Notes: generated from the letters alone by a model not told the origin. A stretch of DNA of 64,000 bases from Idiomarina abyssalis (GCF_900116625.1 NZ_FPBE01000004.1:124001-188000), one strand, 5' to 3'; positions 18,700 through 27,028 are shown, counted from the stretch's first letter. A program made the numbers and translations.

Positions 18700-20565
18700 G
18701 TGTTTAGAACTCAGTCATTTGTATTTTTAGCTCTACTGGCACTCATGGTACTCACTCAGTGTACCTCTGCCCCTGACCGGAAAACTGAAACGCCCGATAA
18801 AACCGCAGATGTCGCCGACCAGGACTTGAGTTTAACTGAAGAAAAATCGGCTCAGGACTGGTTAGATGAAGCCCGCGCTGCCGCTAACGATATCGAGCAG
18901 CACTCCGCTTTAATACGCGCAGCTAATGCGTTTCAGAATGAACAAAAATGGCAGCAGGCTGTAGCCGTGTTGTCTCAATTAAGCCCTCAAAAAATTACCC
19001 GGCATAGTCAAAAGTACTATCACCTGGCTAAAGCTCGTTGGGCTGCAGAACAAAAACAATGGCCTCAGGTTATAGATGAACTGGAGAGCGTTTATACACA
19101 GTTTAATCAACGCGAATTTCGCTCTTTAAGCTTACAATTGCTGTCTCAAGCCGCTTACCAACAAGAAAACTACTGGAAAGCTTTGGTGTGGCAGGTAGAC
19201 GCTCAACGTTTTGCTGAGCAGTCCAGTGCAGAAACCATATGGTCTGTTGCCAGCCGTGTCACCCAGTCTGAACTTCCACAGCAACGTCCTACTGATTTAG
19301 CTCTAGCGGGTTGGTGGCGTTTAGTTGACTACCATCATCAGGCGATGACCAACCCGGAGCAACTGTCCGTTTACCTAAGCCAATGGTTGCAAGGCTATAG
19401 CGAGCACGCTGCTGTCGATATGGTCGAAAGATGGCAGGAAACAGATATCAGGAATGATAACGAAAAGACATCCCAGCCAACCATTGCGGTCTTATTACCC
19501 TTGTCCGGAAAATACCAACAACAAGGCCAGGCCGTACGCGACGGCATTATTGCCCGCACAGGAGAATTAAAAGAAGTACAAGTGGTCTTTATTGATAGCG
19601 AACAAGGTGACATTGCAGCACATAAAGAGCAAATAGAGTCGTTAAACACGGTTGGTATTATTGGCCCTCTCTTAAAAGAAAACGTTTCGCTTTGGACGGA
19701 GCAAGCCCCTAGTGATGTACCTCAGGTTTTTCTAAACCAGGTTGAAAGAGAATCAACGGACTATCCTGCTAACAGCGCATTTTTTGCCTTAATTCCAGAC
19801 ACAGAGGCCCGCCAAGCTGCGCAGCGCATCAATCAGAAACTTCCAGGAGCTAAAAATGCCATGATCATCGCGGCCGATACATCCAACGGACGCAGAATGG
19901 TAGATGCCTTTAAATCGAGTTGGGATAATGACCAGGTGGGAGACCCCGACGTTTCTTACTTTTCAGAACGTGCGGATATGAAAGCGACGGTTGAAGGCTC
20001 TCTGGGGTTAACTGACAGTCAGCAGCGCATTCGGGCAGTGAAAATTGCTGCTGGAAAAATTATTGTTGATGAGCAGGAACGAAGCCGTAGAGACATCAGC
20101 GCTATTTATTTACCGGGAAACCTACAACAGACTCGTCTGTTAAAACCTTTTATTGATGTCAGTGTTTCACCTTTTGCTTCACCAATTAGAGTCTACGCCA
20201 GTTCCGCTACTCACGAACTTAAAAACCGCTTAGGGGATTCTGATCTTAACGGTATTATCTTTTCTGACATTCCCTGGTTGGCTTCAGATGCCGGTAATAA
20301 TTTGCTTTTAACTCAGTGGCTTGAGCTACGAAATGGGTGGGGGCTTTCACTAGCACGGTTAGCCGCAATGGGATATGACAGTGTGTCATTAATACAACGA
20401 TTAGAAATGATGAACCGTATGCCGGGGCTCACCTGGAGCGGACTGAGTGGCAACCTCCACATCAATGACTCAGTGGTTCGACGTGAACTAACCTGGGCTA
20501 CCTTTACTAAGGGGAAAATAACCTTAGCTAAGGAATCAAATAATGCAGGAAGTAGCAACAGGTAA
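18700..20565 (+). CDS. lpoA: Outer membrane lipoprotein activator of PBP1a, LpoA
   Basis: LpoA is an outer membrane lipoprotein that reaches through the periplasm to activate PBP1a. The GTG start at 18700 has GGAA about 10 bases upstream. The signal peptide ends at LTQC (residues 18-21), a lipobox with unusual glutamine before the lipidated cysteine. A helical TPR-like domain (about 50-245) is followed by a periplasmic-binding-protein-like domain (about 260-600, starting TIAVLLPLSGKYQQQGQAV), the standard LpoA architecture. Length 621 is typical. It is the first gene of lpoA-yraN-diaA-dolP and overlaps yraN by 23 bp. Confidence 0.93.
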   Translation: MFRTQSFVFLALLALMVLTQCTSAPDRKTETPDKTADVADQDLSLTEEKSAQDWLDEARAAANDIEQHSALIRAANAFQNEQKWQQAVAVLSQLSPQKITRHSQKYYHLAKARWAAEQKQWPQVIDELESVYTQFNQREFRSLSLQLLSQAAYQQENYWKALVWQVDAQRFAEQSSAETIWSVASRVTQSELPQQRPTDLALAGWWRLVDYHHQAMTNPEQLSVYLSQWLQGYSEHAAVDMVERWQETDIRNDNEKTSQPTIAVLLPLSGKYQQQGQAVRDGIIARTGELKEVQVVFIDSEQGDIAAHKEQIESLNTVGIIGPLLKENVSLWTEQAPSDVPQVFLNQVERESTDYPANSAFFALIPDTEARQAAQRINQKLPGAKNAMIIAADTSNGRRMVDAFKSSWDNDQVGDPDVSYFSERADMKATVEGSLGLTDSQQRIRAVKIAAGKIIVDEQERSRRDISAIYLPGNLQQTRLLKPFIDVSVSPFASPIRVYASSATHELKNRLGDSDLNGIIFSDIPWLASDAGNNLLLTQWLELRNGWGLSLARLAAMGYDSVSLIQRLEMMNRMPGLTWSGLSGNLHINDSVVRRELTWATFTKGKITLAKESNNAGSSNR

Positions 20566-20893
20566 GCACGCGGAGTTACTGTCAGCAGAGTTTCTGGAAA
20601 AGAATAGCCTTACAATTATTTGCAAAAATTACCGCATTGACGGCGGTGAAATTGATATTATAGCCCGAGACGGAGATTACTGGGTCTTTTGCGAGGTTAA
20701 GTATCGGCAACATGAGCACTTCGCTTCAGTACTTGAGCAAATTAAGCCGCAACAGTGCAGGCGTGTAAGGCATACTGCTCGTTACTATTTACTCAGTAAT
20801 AATATAGACGAACACACCGCAGCAATACGTTTTGACGTTATTGCAATAGTCGGTCACCCAACAAAAATTGAATGGTTTAAGGACGCATTCTAA
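20543..20893 (+). CDS. yraN: UPF0102 family protein YraN, nuclease-like fold
   Basis: Small protein of 116 residues in the conserved YraN/UPF0102 family. It has G-x-E-hydrophobic-D (GGEIDIIARD, residues 33-42) and the following CEVKYR, together resembling a PD-(D/E)xK nuclease core. Biological substrate is unknown in the family as far as I know. It lies between lpoA and diaA, as in E. coli, and its ATG lies inside the end of lpoA, suggesting coupled translation. Confidence 0.92.
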   Translation: MQEVATGKHAELLSAEFLEKNSLTIICKNYRIDGGEIDIIARDGDYWVFCEVKYRQHEHFASVLEQIKPQQCRRVRHTARYYLLSNNIDEHTAAIRFDVIAIVGHPTKIEWFKDAF

Positions 20894-20895
20894 TT

Positions 20896-21438
20896 ATGAA
20901 TGACGAGCTAATTAAAGCGCTTTTCACAGAGAGCATACAGACACAGATCTCCGCAGTTGAGAGCCTGACTGATGACATGGCAACCACAGTGGAATTGTTA
21001 GTGGCTAACCTGCTCAATGGCCAGCGCGTTTTTTGCTGCGGTGACCGAACGACAGCAGTGGTTGCACAGCATTTTGCCAATCTTATGACGGAAGGGATGA
21101 AGCTCGAACGGCCTTCTTTTCCAGTGCTGGCTCTGAATGCGGGCAAGCAAAAGCAACTGGCAGCCTTAGGTCAGGCTAGCGACATTTTGCTCGTCATAGC
21201 CGATAATCAGGAAAATGAAGAGCTGACCTCCGTTATGGAAACAGCAATTAGCCGCGACATGTTAATCATCGCTTTAACCGGCGAAGGTAATGACTCCGTT
21301 TCCGGTTTATTAGGGGCTAATGACATAGAACTGCGTGTGCCAAGTTTAAATCCGGCTCGTATACTGGAAACTCAGTTATTTATTGTCCATGGTCTCTGTG
21401 AACAAATAGAAAATACTATCTTCCCTCAGGAGCACTGA
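20896..21438 (+). CDS. diaA: SIS-domain DnaA initiator-associating protein DiaA, shortened
   Basis: DiaA is a tetrameric SIS-fold protein that binds DnaA and promotes orderly replication initiation. The N-terminus FTESIQTQISA and the context (lpoA-yraN-diaA-dolP) identify it, as do AQHFANLM, ERPSFPVLALN, SRDMLIIALTG and the C-terminal NTIFPQ. Compared with E. coli DiaA (196 residues) the 180-residue product lacks about 16 residues after ALN. The usual GNGTS loop reads GDRTT, and the S-T-x-G-N-S phosphosugar loop reads ADNQEN. Phosphosugar binding is therefore unlikely; DnaA binding cannot be judged. Confidence 0.85.
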   Translation: MNDELIKALFTESIQTQISAVESLTDDMATTVELLVANLLNGQRVFCCGDRTTAVVAQHFANLMTEGMKLERPSFPVLALNAGKQKQLAALGQASDILLVIADNQENEELTSVMETAISRDMLIIALTGEGNDSVSGLLGANDIELRVPSLNPARILETQLFIVHGLCEQIENTIFPQEH

Positions 21439-21443
21439 CGCGT

Positions 21444-22019
21444 ATGACTTTATCTAAACTCGCTTTACCCGTCATTTTTATTAGCTTGTTGGCCTTACAA
21501 GGCTGCGCTGCTGTTGCAGTTGGCGCTGCCGCAGTTGGTATCTCATCGGCAACCGACCCTCGTACCATAGGCACACAGGTAGACGATCAAACCATTGAAA
21601 TGAAAACGAATGCCAAGCTGGGGAACGACGAACAGCTTGAGGATTCTCGCGTCATTGCGGTCAGCTATGATACCAACGTGCTATTGATTGGCCAGGTGCC
21701 CAGCGAGAGTTTGAAAAGAAGAGCGGAAGATGTCATTAAAGACACCAATGGCATTAATAAAATTTTCAATCAACTGCGTATTGGCTCAAAAGCTTCTGCA
21801 ACGGTTCGTGCCGGTGACAGCTGGATAACCAGTAAAGTGAAACTAAAGTTTGCGAATAATAAGTCCATAGATGCCACCAACATAAAAGTGGTAACAGAAA
21901 ACGGCGAGGTCTTCCTGCTAGGCCATGTTAGTCAAGCCGAAGCAGACGCTGCTGTTGAGGTTGCAAGAAATGTCGATGGTGTCGAACGAGTCATTAAAGC
22001 ACTAACCATTAAGCGTTAG
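21444..22019 (+). CDS. dolP: BON-domain outer membrane lipoprotein DolP (YraP)
   Basis: DolP is an outer membrane lipoprotein with two BON domains that binds anionic phospholipid at division sites and supports envelope integrity. The signal peptide ends with the good lipobox ALQGC (cysteine 22). BON domain 1 is about residues 48-115 (TNAKLGNDEQLEDSRVIAVS) and BON domain 2 about 123-191 (ITSKVKLKFANNKSID). Length 191 equals E. coli YraP. Position after diaA is conserved. Its stop codon lies inside the following terminator hairpin. Confidence 0.95.
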   Translation: MTLSKLALPVIFISLLALQGCAAVAVGAAAVGISSATDPRTIGTQVDDQTIEMKTNAKLGNDEQLEDSRVIAVSYDTNVLLIGQVPSESLKRRAEDVIKDTNGINKIFNQLRIGSKASATVRAGDSWITSKVKLKFANNKSIDATNIKVVTENGEVFLLGHVSQAEADAAVEVARNVDGVERVIKALTIKR

Positions 22020-22033
22020 TGCTTTAAATTTTT
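21994..22033 (+). terminator. Rho-independent terminator overlapping the dolP stop
   Basis: A perfect 13-bp stem (TTAAAGCACTAAC, 21994-22006, with GTTAGTGCTTTAA, 22015-22027) and an 8-base loop are followed by TTTTT at 22029-22033. The stop codon of dolP (22017-22019) is part of the stem, and the T tract reaches the stop codon of the convergent sspB. It ends the lpoA operon. Confidence 0.85.
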
Positions 22034-22442
22034 ACTTAACAACTTTTAAGTTGGGCTTTTTCTTCGCTGACTTTTGTTCAGTTTCAGTGTTGCTCTGCTC
22101 TTCTTCGTCAAGCTCGGGCATTTTATCCAGCTCGGGCTCAGCCTCAAACATAGCACCGGCCCCATTTTCACGGGCGTAAATGGCTAATGCCGCCGTCATA
22201 GGAACAATAACTTGCATGGGCTTCCCACCAAAGCGCGCGTTAAAACGCACCTCATGGTCTGCCAACTGCAAGTTCTGAACGGCTGTTGGTGAAATGTTTA
22301 GAACTATCTGGCCTTCACTCACAAAGTTTTGTGGTACAACCGTGCCGACAATGGTTGCGTCAACAACCAAGTGCGGGGTCAGATCGTTATCAACAATCCA
22401 TTCGTACAGTCCACGAAGTAGATAAGGTCTTTTCGGCGTCAT
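22032..22442 (-). CDS. sspB: ClpXP adaptor SspB
   Basis: SspB delivers ssrA-tagged and other substrates to ClpXP. The 136-residue product starts PKRPYLLRGLYEWIVDN, has the substrate-binding core with VNLNISPTA-like VLNISPTAVQNL and FNARFGGKP, then an acidic flexible linker (about 100-128). It ends LKVVK, matching the ClpX-binding tail LRVVK of E. coli. It lies 26 bp after sspA in the usual operon. Confidence 0.96.
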   Translation of the reverse strand: MTPKRPYLLRGLYEWIVDNDLTPHLVVDATIVGTVVPQNFVSEGQIVLNISPTAVQNLQLADHEVRFNARFGGKPMQVIVPMTAALAIYARENGAGAMFEAEPELDKMPELDEEEQSNTETEQKSAKKKPNLKVVK

Positions 22443-22468
22443 AGCACTACTCCTCGACGTCGATGAAA

Positions 22469-23092
22469 TTAATGACGGGCGAGCTCTTTTTCTTCTTCCG
22501 TTAAAGAGTCCTGGAACGTTTTGCGTTCAAATAAACGTACCATATATTGCTTGATCTCTTTTGCACCTTGCCCTTCTAGGTCAATGCCGTAAGCTGGCAA
22601 ACGCCATAGCAGAGGTGCCAAATAACAATCAACTAAGCTGAACTCTTCACTCATGAAGTAAGGCGTGTCGGCAAATATAGGAGCCAAAGAAAGTATGCCT
22701 TCTTTCAGTTCCTGCCTTGCCTGTGCATCGCCTTGCTGAATTTTTTCAGCCAGACTGTACCAGTCACGCTCAATACGGTACATCATAAGACGACTTGTAC
22801 CGCGGGCAACAGGATATACCGGCATCAATGGAGGGTGCGGGAAACGCTCATCAAGATACTCCATGATAATCTGTGCGTTATATAACACCAGTTCACGGTC
22901 AACAAGAGTCGGCGTAGCCTCTGGGTACGGATTAAGCTGTAACAGATCCTCCGGCGTACTTTCGTCGGTCACATATGTAATTTCGACACCAACGCCTTTC
23001 TCAGCTAACACCAGACGTACCTGATGACTCTTTAAGTCATCCTTTCCTGAATATAACGTCATTACTGAGCGTTTATTTGCTGCAACAGCCAT
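22469..23092 (-). CDS. sspA: Stringent starvation protein A, SspA
   Basis: SspA is a glutathione-S-transferase-fold protein that binds RNA polymerase and is important in stress responses; it is not an active transferase. The 207-residue protein begins MAVAANKRSVMTLYSG and has MEYLDERFPHPPLMPVYPVARG, strings nearly identical to the E. coli protein. It is followed by sspB. A -10-like TATTAT sits about 20 bases upstream of the ATG, close behind the petC terminator; a TTGCCA lies 15 bases before it, a short spacing. Confidence 0.97.
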   Translation of the reverse strand: MAVAANKRSVMTLYSGKDDLKSHQVRLVLAEKGVGVEITYVTDESTPEDLLQLNPYPEATPTLVDRELVLYNAQIIMEYLDERFPHPPLMPVYPVARGTSRLMMYRIERDWYSLAEKIQQGDAQARQELKEGILSLAPIFADTPYFMSEEFSLVDCYLAPLLWRLPAYGIDLEGQGAKEIKQYMVRLFERKTFQDSLTEEEKELARH

Positions 23093-23118
23093 TCCTTTCT
23101 CCAGATAATATCAACGGC

Positions 23119-23141
23119 AAAAGGGTGGCAAGCCACCCTTT
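23119..23141 (-). terminator. Terminator of the petABC operon
   Basis: On the minus strand a 9-bp stem AAAGGGTGG / CCACCCTTT (23141-23133 with 23128-23120), with loop CTTG, continues into TTTT. It lies between the petC stop (23177) and sspA, so it separates the bc1 operon from sspAB. Confidence 0.82.
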
Positions 23142-23176
23142 GTTAAGTCGTTGTCTAACAGACTGATAAGCCTCGA

Positions 23177-23911
23177 TTATTTGAGGTCTTTCCAAAACTC
23201 TTTCTTCAGTAACCATGCCAAAATAGTGAATACCAGCAGGAAACCAAAGACAAACCAACCCATTCGACGCTGCTCTAACAACATAGGCTCACCGGTGTAT
23301 ACCAGGAACGCTGTTAAATCTAGCATCGCTTGGTCGTACTCGCTTTCAGACAGGCGACCGTTTCCATCGGTTTTAATACCAACGTAAACGTCTTTCATTT
23401 CGCCGTCTATCATACGCTCTTCGTAGGTTTTTTCAGGAAGCCCCTGAAGTTCTTCCAGCACATGCGGCATACCCACGTTAGGGAATACTGCGTTGTTAAC
23501 CCCAAATGGGCGACTTTCGTCTTTATAAAATGAGCGTAAATAAGTATAAATCCAGTCCGCACCACGTACACGAGCAACATTGGTTAAATCCGGTACAGCT
23601 GTACCAAACCAATTCGCCGCGGAATCTGAGTTCATATTATTGGTAATAAGGTCACCGGCTTTATTGCCAGTAAACTGTAAGTGCTTCTCACCCAGCTCTT
23701 GTGGGATACCAAGATCTTCAAAGGTGCGGTTATAGCGATGATACTCCAGCTGATGACAACCCAGACAGTAGTTCATATATAACTGCGCACCGCGTTGCAA
23801 CGAGGCCTTGTCATGTAAATCGACTTCGGCCTTATCTAATGGAACTTCAGGACCCGCCGCAAAAACCAGCGACGGAATCAAAGTTATAAGAGCGATTAAC
23901 AGTTTTTTCAT
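23177..23911 (-). CDS. petC: Cytochrome c1 of the bc1 complex
   Basis: Cytochrome c1 carries electrons from the Rieske protein to soluble cytochrome c. The 244-residue precursor has a cleavable signal peptide (about 1-19), one heme-binding CLGCH at about residues 50-54, and a C-terminal membrane anchor (about 219-238, WFVFGFLLVFTILAWLL). Conserved segments are GAQLYMNYCLGCH and VFPNVGMPHVL, the latter containing a candidate methionine heme ligand. Its start overlaps the cytochrome b stop by 4 bp. Operon order petA-petB-petC is standard. Confidence 0.97.
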   Translation of the reverse strand: MKKLLIALITLIPSLVFAAGPEVPLDKAEVDLHDKASLQRGAQLYMNYCLGCHQLEYHRYNRTFEDLGIPQELGEKHLQFTGNKAGDLITNNMNSDSAANWFGTAVPDLTNVARVRGADWIYTYLRSFYKDESRPFGVNNAVFPNVGMPHVLEELQGLPEKTYEERMIDGEMKDVYVGIKTDGNGRLSESEYDQAMLDLTAFLVYTGEPMLLEQRRMGWFVFGFLLVFTILAWLLKKEFWKDLK

Positions 23912-25176
23912 TTCGACGTCACCCTTTCTGGTACCGGTTTAGTCTTCTCGCGCTTACTGTAGAACCAGAGCAGCCCGAAGAATGCAAAGTACAGGAACGT
24001 AAATATCTGTGCGAACACGGTTGCAACAGGAGTTGCAGGCTGAGTTCCCAGATAACCCAGTACAACGAAGCTGATCGCGAATACGGTTAAGTTCAGCTTA
24101 TGCAATAGGCTACGATAACGAATTGAGCGTACTCGACCACGGTCTAACCAAGGCAATAAGGCCAGGAAGGCAATGGCAGCAAACATGAGAATGACGCCAA
24201 ATAGCTTATCCGGAACCGCACGTAAAATAGCGTAGAACGGAGTGAAGTACCATACCGGAGCTATGTACTCTGGTGTTTTCAGCGGGTTCGCTGGTTCGAA
24301 GTTCGGTGGCTCAAGGAAAAAGCCGCCCATTTCCGGATTGAAGAAAATAACGTAACAGAAGAAGAACAAGAAGATACCAAAACCGAACATGTCCTTAAGG
24401 ATGTAATAAGGATAAAACGGGATGGAATCAACAATGTCTTTCTTGTTCGTGAAGCGCTCATGGAACTTAAATTTCGGCTTCTCTTCGTCAGGAACCGAGC
24501 CTTTAGGCTTCTTCGTATCAACACCATCGGGGTTGTTAGAACCGACCTCGTGCAAAGCGACGATGTGCAAGAAGACCAAAATAACCAGCACTAATGGTAA
24601 AGCAATGACATGCAGTGCAAAGAAACGGTTTAACGTAGCGCCCGAAATAACGTAGTCACCGCGGATCCACAAAGTTAAATCATCACCAATAACCGGAATT
24701 GCACCGAACAAGGAGATAATAACCTGAGCACCCCAGTATGACATTTGTCCCCATGGTAGCAAGTAGCCCATGAAGGCTTCCGCCATTAATACCAGGAAGA
24801 TGAACATACCAAACAACCAGATTAATTCCCGTGGTTTTTGGTAAGAACCGTACATCATGCCGCGGAACATATGCAGATAGACCACCACGAAAAACGCTGA
24901 TGCCCCAGTGGAGTGCATGTAACGCAACAGCCAACCGTATTCAACGTCACGCATGATGTACTCGACCGAAGCAAATGCGCCTTCGGCACTTGGTACGTAG
25001 TTCATGGTAAGCCAAATACCAGTCAGAATTTGGTTAATTAATACAATAGTTGCCAAGAAACCGAAAACATACCACATGTTGAAGTTTTTCGGAGCTGGAT
25101 ACTGTGCCAGGTGGATGTTCCAGGTTTTTGTCATGGGGATGCGGGCATCCATCCACTCTACAAATCGCTTAAACAT
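23908..25176 (-). CDS. petB: Cytochrome b of the bc1 complex
   Basis: Cytochrome b is the eight-helix membrane subunit that binds hemes bL and bH and forms both quinone sites. The 422-residue protein has two pairs of heme-ligating histidines: HSTGASAFFVVVYLH in helix B, and FALHVIALPLVLVILVFLH in helix D. The Qo-site motif, PEWY in mitochondria, reads PVWY (IAPVWYFTP). Length is typical of the bacterial single-chain form. Its ATG shares one base with the Rieske stop at 25176. Confidence 0.98.
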   Translation of the reverse strand: MFKRFVEWMDARIPMTKTWNIHLAQYPAPKNFNMWYVFGFLATIVLINQILTGIWLTMNYVPSAEGAFASVEYIMRDVEYGWLLRYMHSTGASAFFVVVYLHMFRGMMYGSYQKPRELIWLFGMFIFLVLMAEAFMGYLLPWGQMSYWGAQVIISLFGAIPVIGDDLTLWIRGDYVISGATLNRFFALHVIALPLVLVILVFLHIVALHEVGSNNPDGVDTKKPKGSVPDEEKPKFKFHERFTNKKDIVDSIPFYPYYILKDMFGFGIFLFFFCYVIFFNPEMGGFFLEPPNFEPANPLKTPEYIAPVWYFTPFYAILRAVPDKLFGVILMFAAIAFLALLPWLDRGRVRSIRYRSLLHKLNLTVFAISFVVLGYLGTQPATPVATVFAQIFTFLYFAFFGLLWFYSKREKTKPVPERVTSK

Positions 25177-25766
25177 TATGCTTGCCCCTTATCTTCACCC
25201 ACCAAAATGGTGTTCTCGTCGATAAAATAATGCGGCGGCACGACTAAGTTCAGAGGTGCTGGAACGCTTTCAAAAACACGACCTGCAATATCAAACTTCG
25301 AACCGTGACACGGGCAGAAGAAACCAGATTCAACGCCATCAACATGGTCTCCCATTCCCTTTTCGAGATAGGACGGGGAACAACCTAAATGGGTACAGAT
25401 ACCAACGGCGACAAAGAATTCTTCCTTGATTGAACGGTGTTGGTTCTGAGCGTACTCAGGCTGCTGTGGTTCTTCCGAATTAGGGTCGCGAAGCCGATCT
25501 TCAACTTTAGACAACCCTTCCAGCATATCGGGGGTACGACGCACCACCCAGACTGGCTTTCCGCGCCATTTCACACGGACTAGCTGGCCAGGTTCAGCCT
25601 TGCGTATATTCACTTCTACGGGCGCACCCGCGTTTTTCGCTTTCGCACTCGGGTTCCATGATCTTATGAAGGGAACGGCTACTGCTACCGCTCCGGCACC
25701 ACCTACCACAGAGGTTGCGACAGTCAAAAAACGACGGCGGCCTTTATCTACAGGCGCATTGCTCAT
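25176..25766 (-). CDS. petA: Rieske iron-sulfur subunit of the bc1 complex
   Basis: The Rieske protein takes one electron from quinol at the Qo site and passes it to cytochrome c1. From the ATG at 25766 it has 196 residues. The twin-arginine signal/anchor is GRRRFLTVATSVVGG (about 9-23). The 2Fe-2S cluster motifs CTHLGC and CPCHGSKFD are in the C-terminal half. I chose 25766 because GGAGAG lies seven bases upstream and the N-terminus MSNAPVDKGRRRF matches relatives. An in-frame ATG at 25796 is unlikely. First gene of petABC. Confidence 0.96.
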   Translation of the reverse strand: MSNAPVDKGRRRFLTVATSVVGGAGAVAVAVPFIRSWNPSAKAKNAGAPVEVNIRKAEPGQLVRVKWRGKPVWVVRRTPDMLEGLSKVEDRLRDPNSEEPQQPEYAQNQHRSIKEEFFVAVGICTHLGCSPSYLEKGMGDHVDGVESGFFCPCHGSKFDIAGRVFESVPAPLNLVVPPHYFIDENTILVGEDKGQA

Positions 25767-25868
25767 CCATCTACTCTCCAGTTTTGGACGCTCCACGATA
25801 CTTTGTCGCGAAGTCGGGAATTAGCTGCTGCTTTGTCCGCTTATGCGGATTACAGAAAATGCTTTGAG

Positions 25869-25897
25869 ATGATAATGAAAAGACACACTTTTTACAA
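25869..25897 (-). promoter_or_regulatory. Predicted promoter of petABC, with upstream palindrome
   Basis: On the minus strand TTGTAA (25897-25892) and TATCAT (25874-25869, five of six to consensus) are separated by 17 bases. Just upstream, at 25901-25915, is a 15-bp palindrome TAATAGC-C-GCTATTA in a position suited to a regulator. Neither element is experimentally known. Confidence 0.5.
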
Positions 25898-25943
25898 GCT
25901 TAATAGCCGCTATTATCGCGGTATTTCTATTTCGATCAGACAT

Positions 25944-25970
25944 AAAAAAACCCAGCCGAAGCTGGGTTTT
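25944..25970 (-). terminator. Terminator of rplM-rpsI
   Basis: On the minus strand AAAACCCAGC-TTCG-GCTGGGTTTT (25970-25947), a 10-bp stem with a stable UUCG tetraloop, runs into a tract of seven T residues. It lies 22 bp after the rpsI stop. The opposite strand is also T-rich after the stem but shorter. Confidence 0.92.
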
Positions 25971-25991
25971 GCCACAATAAATGAAGACGAA

Positions 25992-26384
25992 TTAACGCTT
26001 CGAGAACTGTGGACGTTTACGTGCTTTATGCAAGCCGATTTTCTTACGTTCAACCTGACGAGCGTCACGAGTAACGTAACCTTCTTTACGTAGCGGACTA
26101 CGTAGAGCTTCGTCGTACTGCATTAATGCACGAGTAATACCGTGACGAATTGCACCAGCCTGACCCGTAGTACCACCACCACTTACAGTGATGTACAAGT
26201 CAAACTTTTCAGTCATTTCAACTAACTCTAACGGCTGACGAACAACCATTTGAGCCGTTTCACGACCGAAGTATTCGTTCAGTTCACGGTTGTTAATTTT
26301 GATGTTGCCGCTACCAGGACGCAAAAATACGCGAGCCGTGGAGTTTTTGCGACGACCAGTACCGTAGTATTGATTATCTGCCAT
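25992..26384 (-). CDS. rpsI: 30S ribosomal protein S9
   Basis: S9 is a small-subunit head protein whose C-terminal tail reaches the P-site tRNA. The 130-residue product starts with [16 protein letters not shown] and ends with [11 protein letters not shown], both canonical. It follows rplM by 17 bp in the usual pair. Confidence 0.99.
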   Translation of the reverse strand: MADNQYYGTGRRKNSTARVFLRPGSGNIKINNRELNEYFGRETAQMVVRQPLELVEMTEKFDLYITVSGGGTTGQAGAIRHGITRALMQYDEALRSPLRKEGYVTRDARQVERKKIGLHKARKRPQFSKR

Positions 26385-26401
26385 AGTGTTCTTGCTCCGT
26401 A

Positions 26402-26830
26402 TTATATATCCAGTTGTTTAGGTTGTTGAGCAATATGGTTATGCTCAGTACCTGCGTACACTTTCAGTTTACGGAACATGGCACGACCCAATGGACCACG
26501 GGGTAACATACCTTTCACCGCTTTCTGAATGACCATCTCTGGTTTCTTAGCAATCAGTTTTTCAAAGCTGATTGATTTGATACCACCCGGAAATCCAGTG
26601 TGCGAGTAGTACATCTTGTCCTGAGCTTTGTTACCGGTAACGGCAACTTTCTCAGCGTTAATTACGACGATGTAGTCGCCAGTATCAACGTGAGGAGTGT
26701 ACTCAGGCTTATGCTTGCCGCGTAAACGACGAGCGATTTCAGTAGCTAAACGACCTAAAGTTTTGCCTTCAGCGTCTACTACGTACCAGTCGCGTTTTAC
26801 CGTTTCTGGCTTGGCTACAAATGTTTTCAT
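26402..26830 (-). CDS. rplM: 50S ribosomal protein L13
   Basis: L13 is an early-assembling large-subunit protein; in E. coli it also represses its own operon through the leader mRNA. The 142-residue protein has [36 protein letters not shown] and [13 protein letters not shown], and equals the E. coli length. About 160 bases upstream, up to the zapE terminator, are untranslated and could hold the promoter and a leader; I could not recognise a defined L13 leader fold. Confidence 0.99.
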   Translation of the reverse strand: MKTFVAKPETVKRDWYVVDAEGKTLGRLATEIARRLRGKHKPEYTPHVDTGDYIVVINAEKVAVTGNKAQDKMYYSHTGFPGGIKSISFEKLIAKKPEMVIQKAVKGMLPRGPLGRAMFRKLKVYAGTEHNHIAQQPKQLDI

Positions 26831-26993
26831 TGTATAAAACCTACATTTTAAAAGTTCACGGACAGTAATTCCGGGCTTCCCCGCGAATCACAACAATAAA
26901 AAAAATGATGAAAATCATTTAGTTATCTGCTGCGACCGCTGCATTACGTTAGGTAACACAACGGACTGTAACGTGGGCTGCGCGGATTATAGG

Positions 26994-27021
26994 AAAAATG
27001 CGGTTAAAGATCACGCATTTT
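26994..27021 (-). terminator. Terminator of zapE
   Basis: On the minus strand AAAATGCG (27021-27014) and CGCATTTT (27002-26995) form an 8-bp stem with an 11-base loop and end in TTTTT. It begins eight bases after the zapE stop codon and insulates rplM-rpsI. Confidence 0.72.
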
Positions 27022-27028
27022 CTGAAAT

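Noticed and set aside
25803-26093. Plus-strand open frame of 96 codons between petA and rpsI
   Set aside because: It runs through the petABC promoter region and the rpsI terminator and into rpsI antisense; no ribosome-binding site or family resemblance.
26831-26990. Possible L13-type autoregulatory leader upstream of rplM
   Set aside because: The length is suitable but I could not identify the known fold or a clear promoter, so no leader is annotated.
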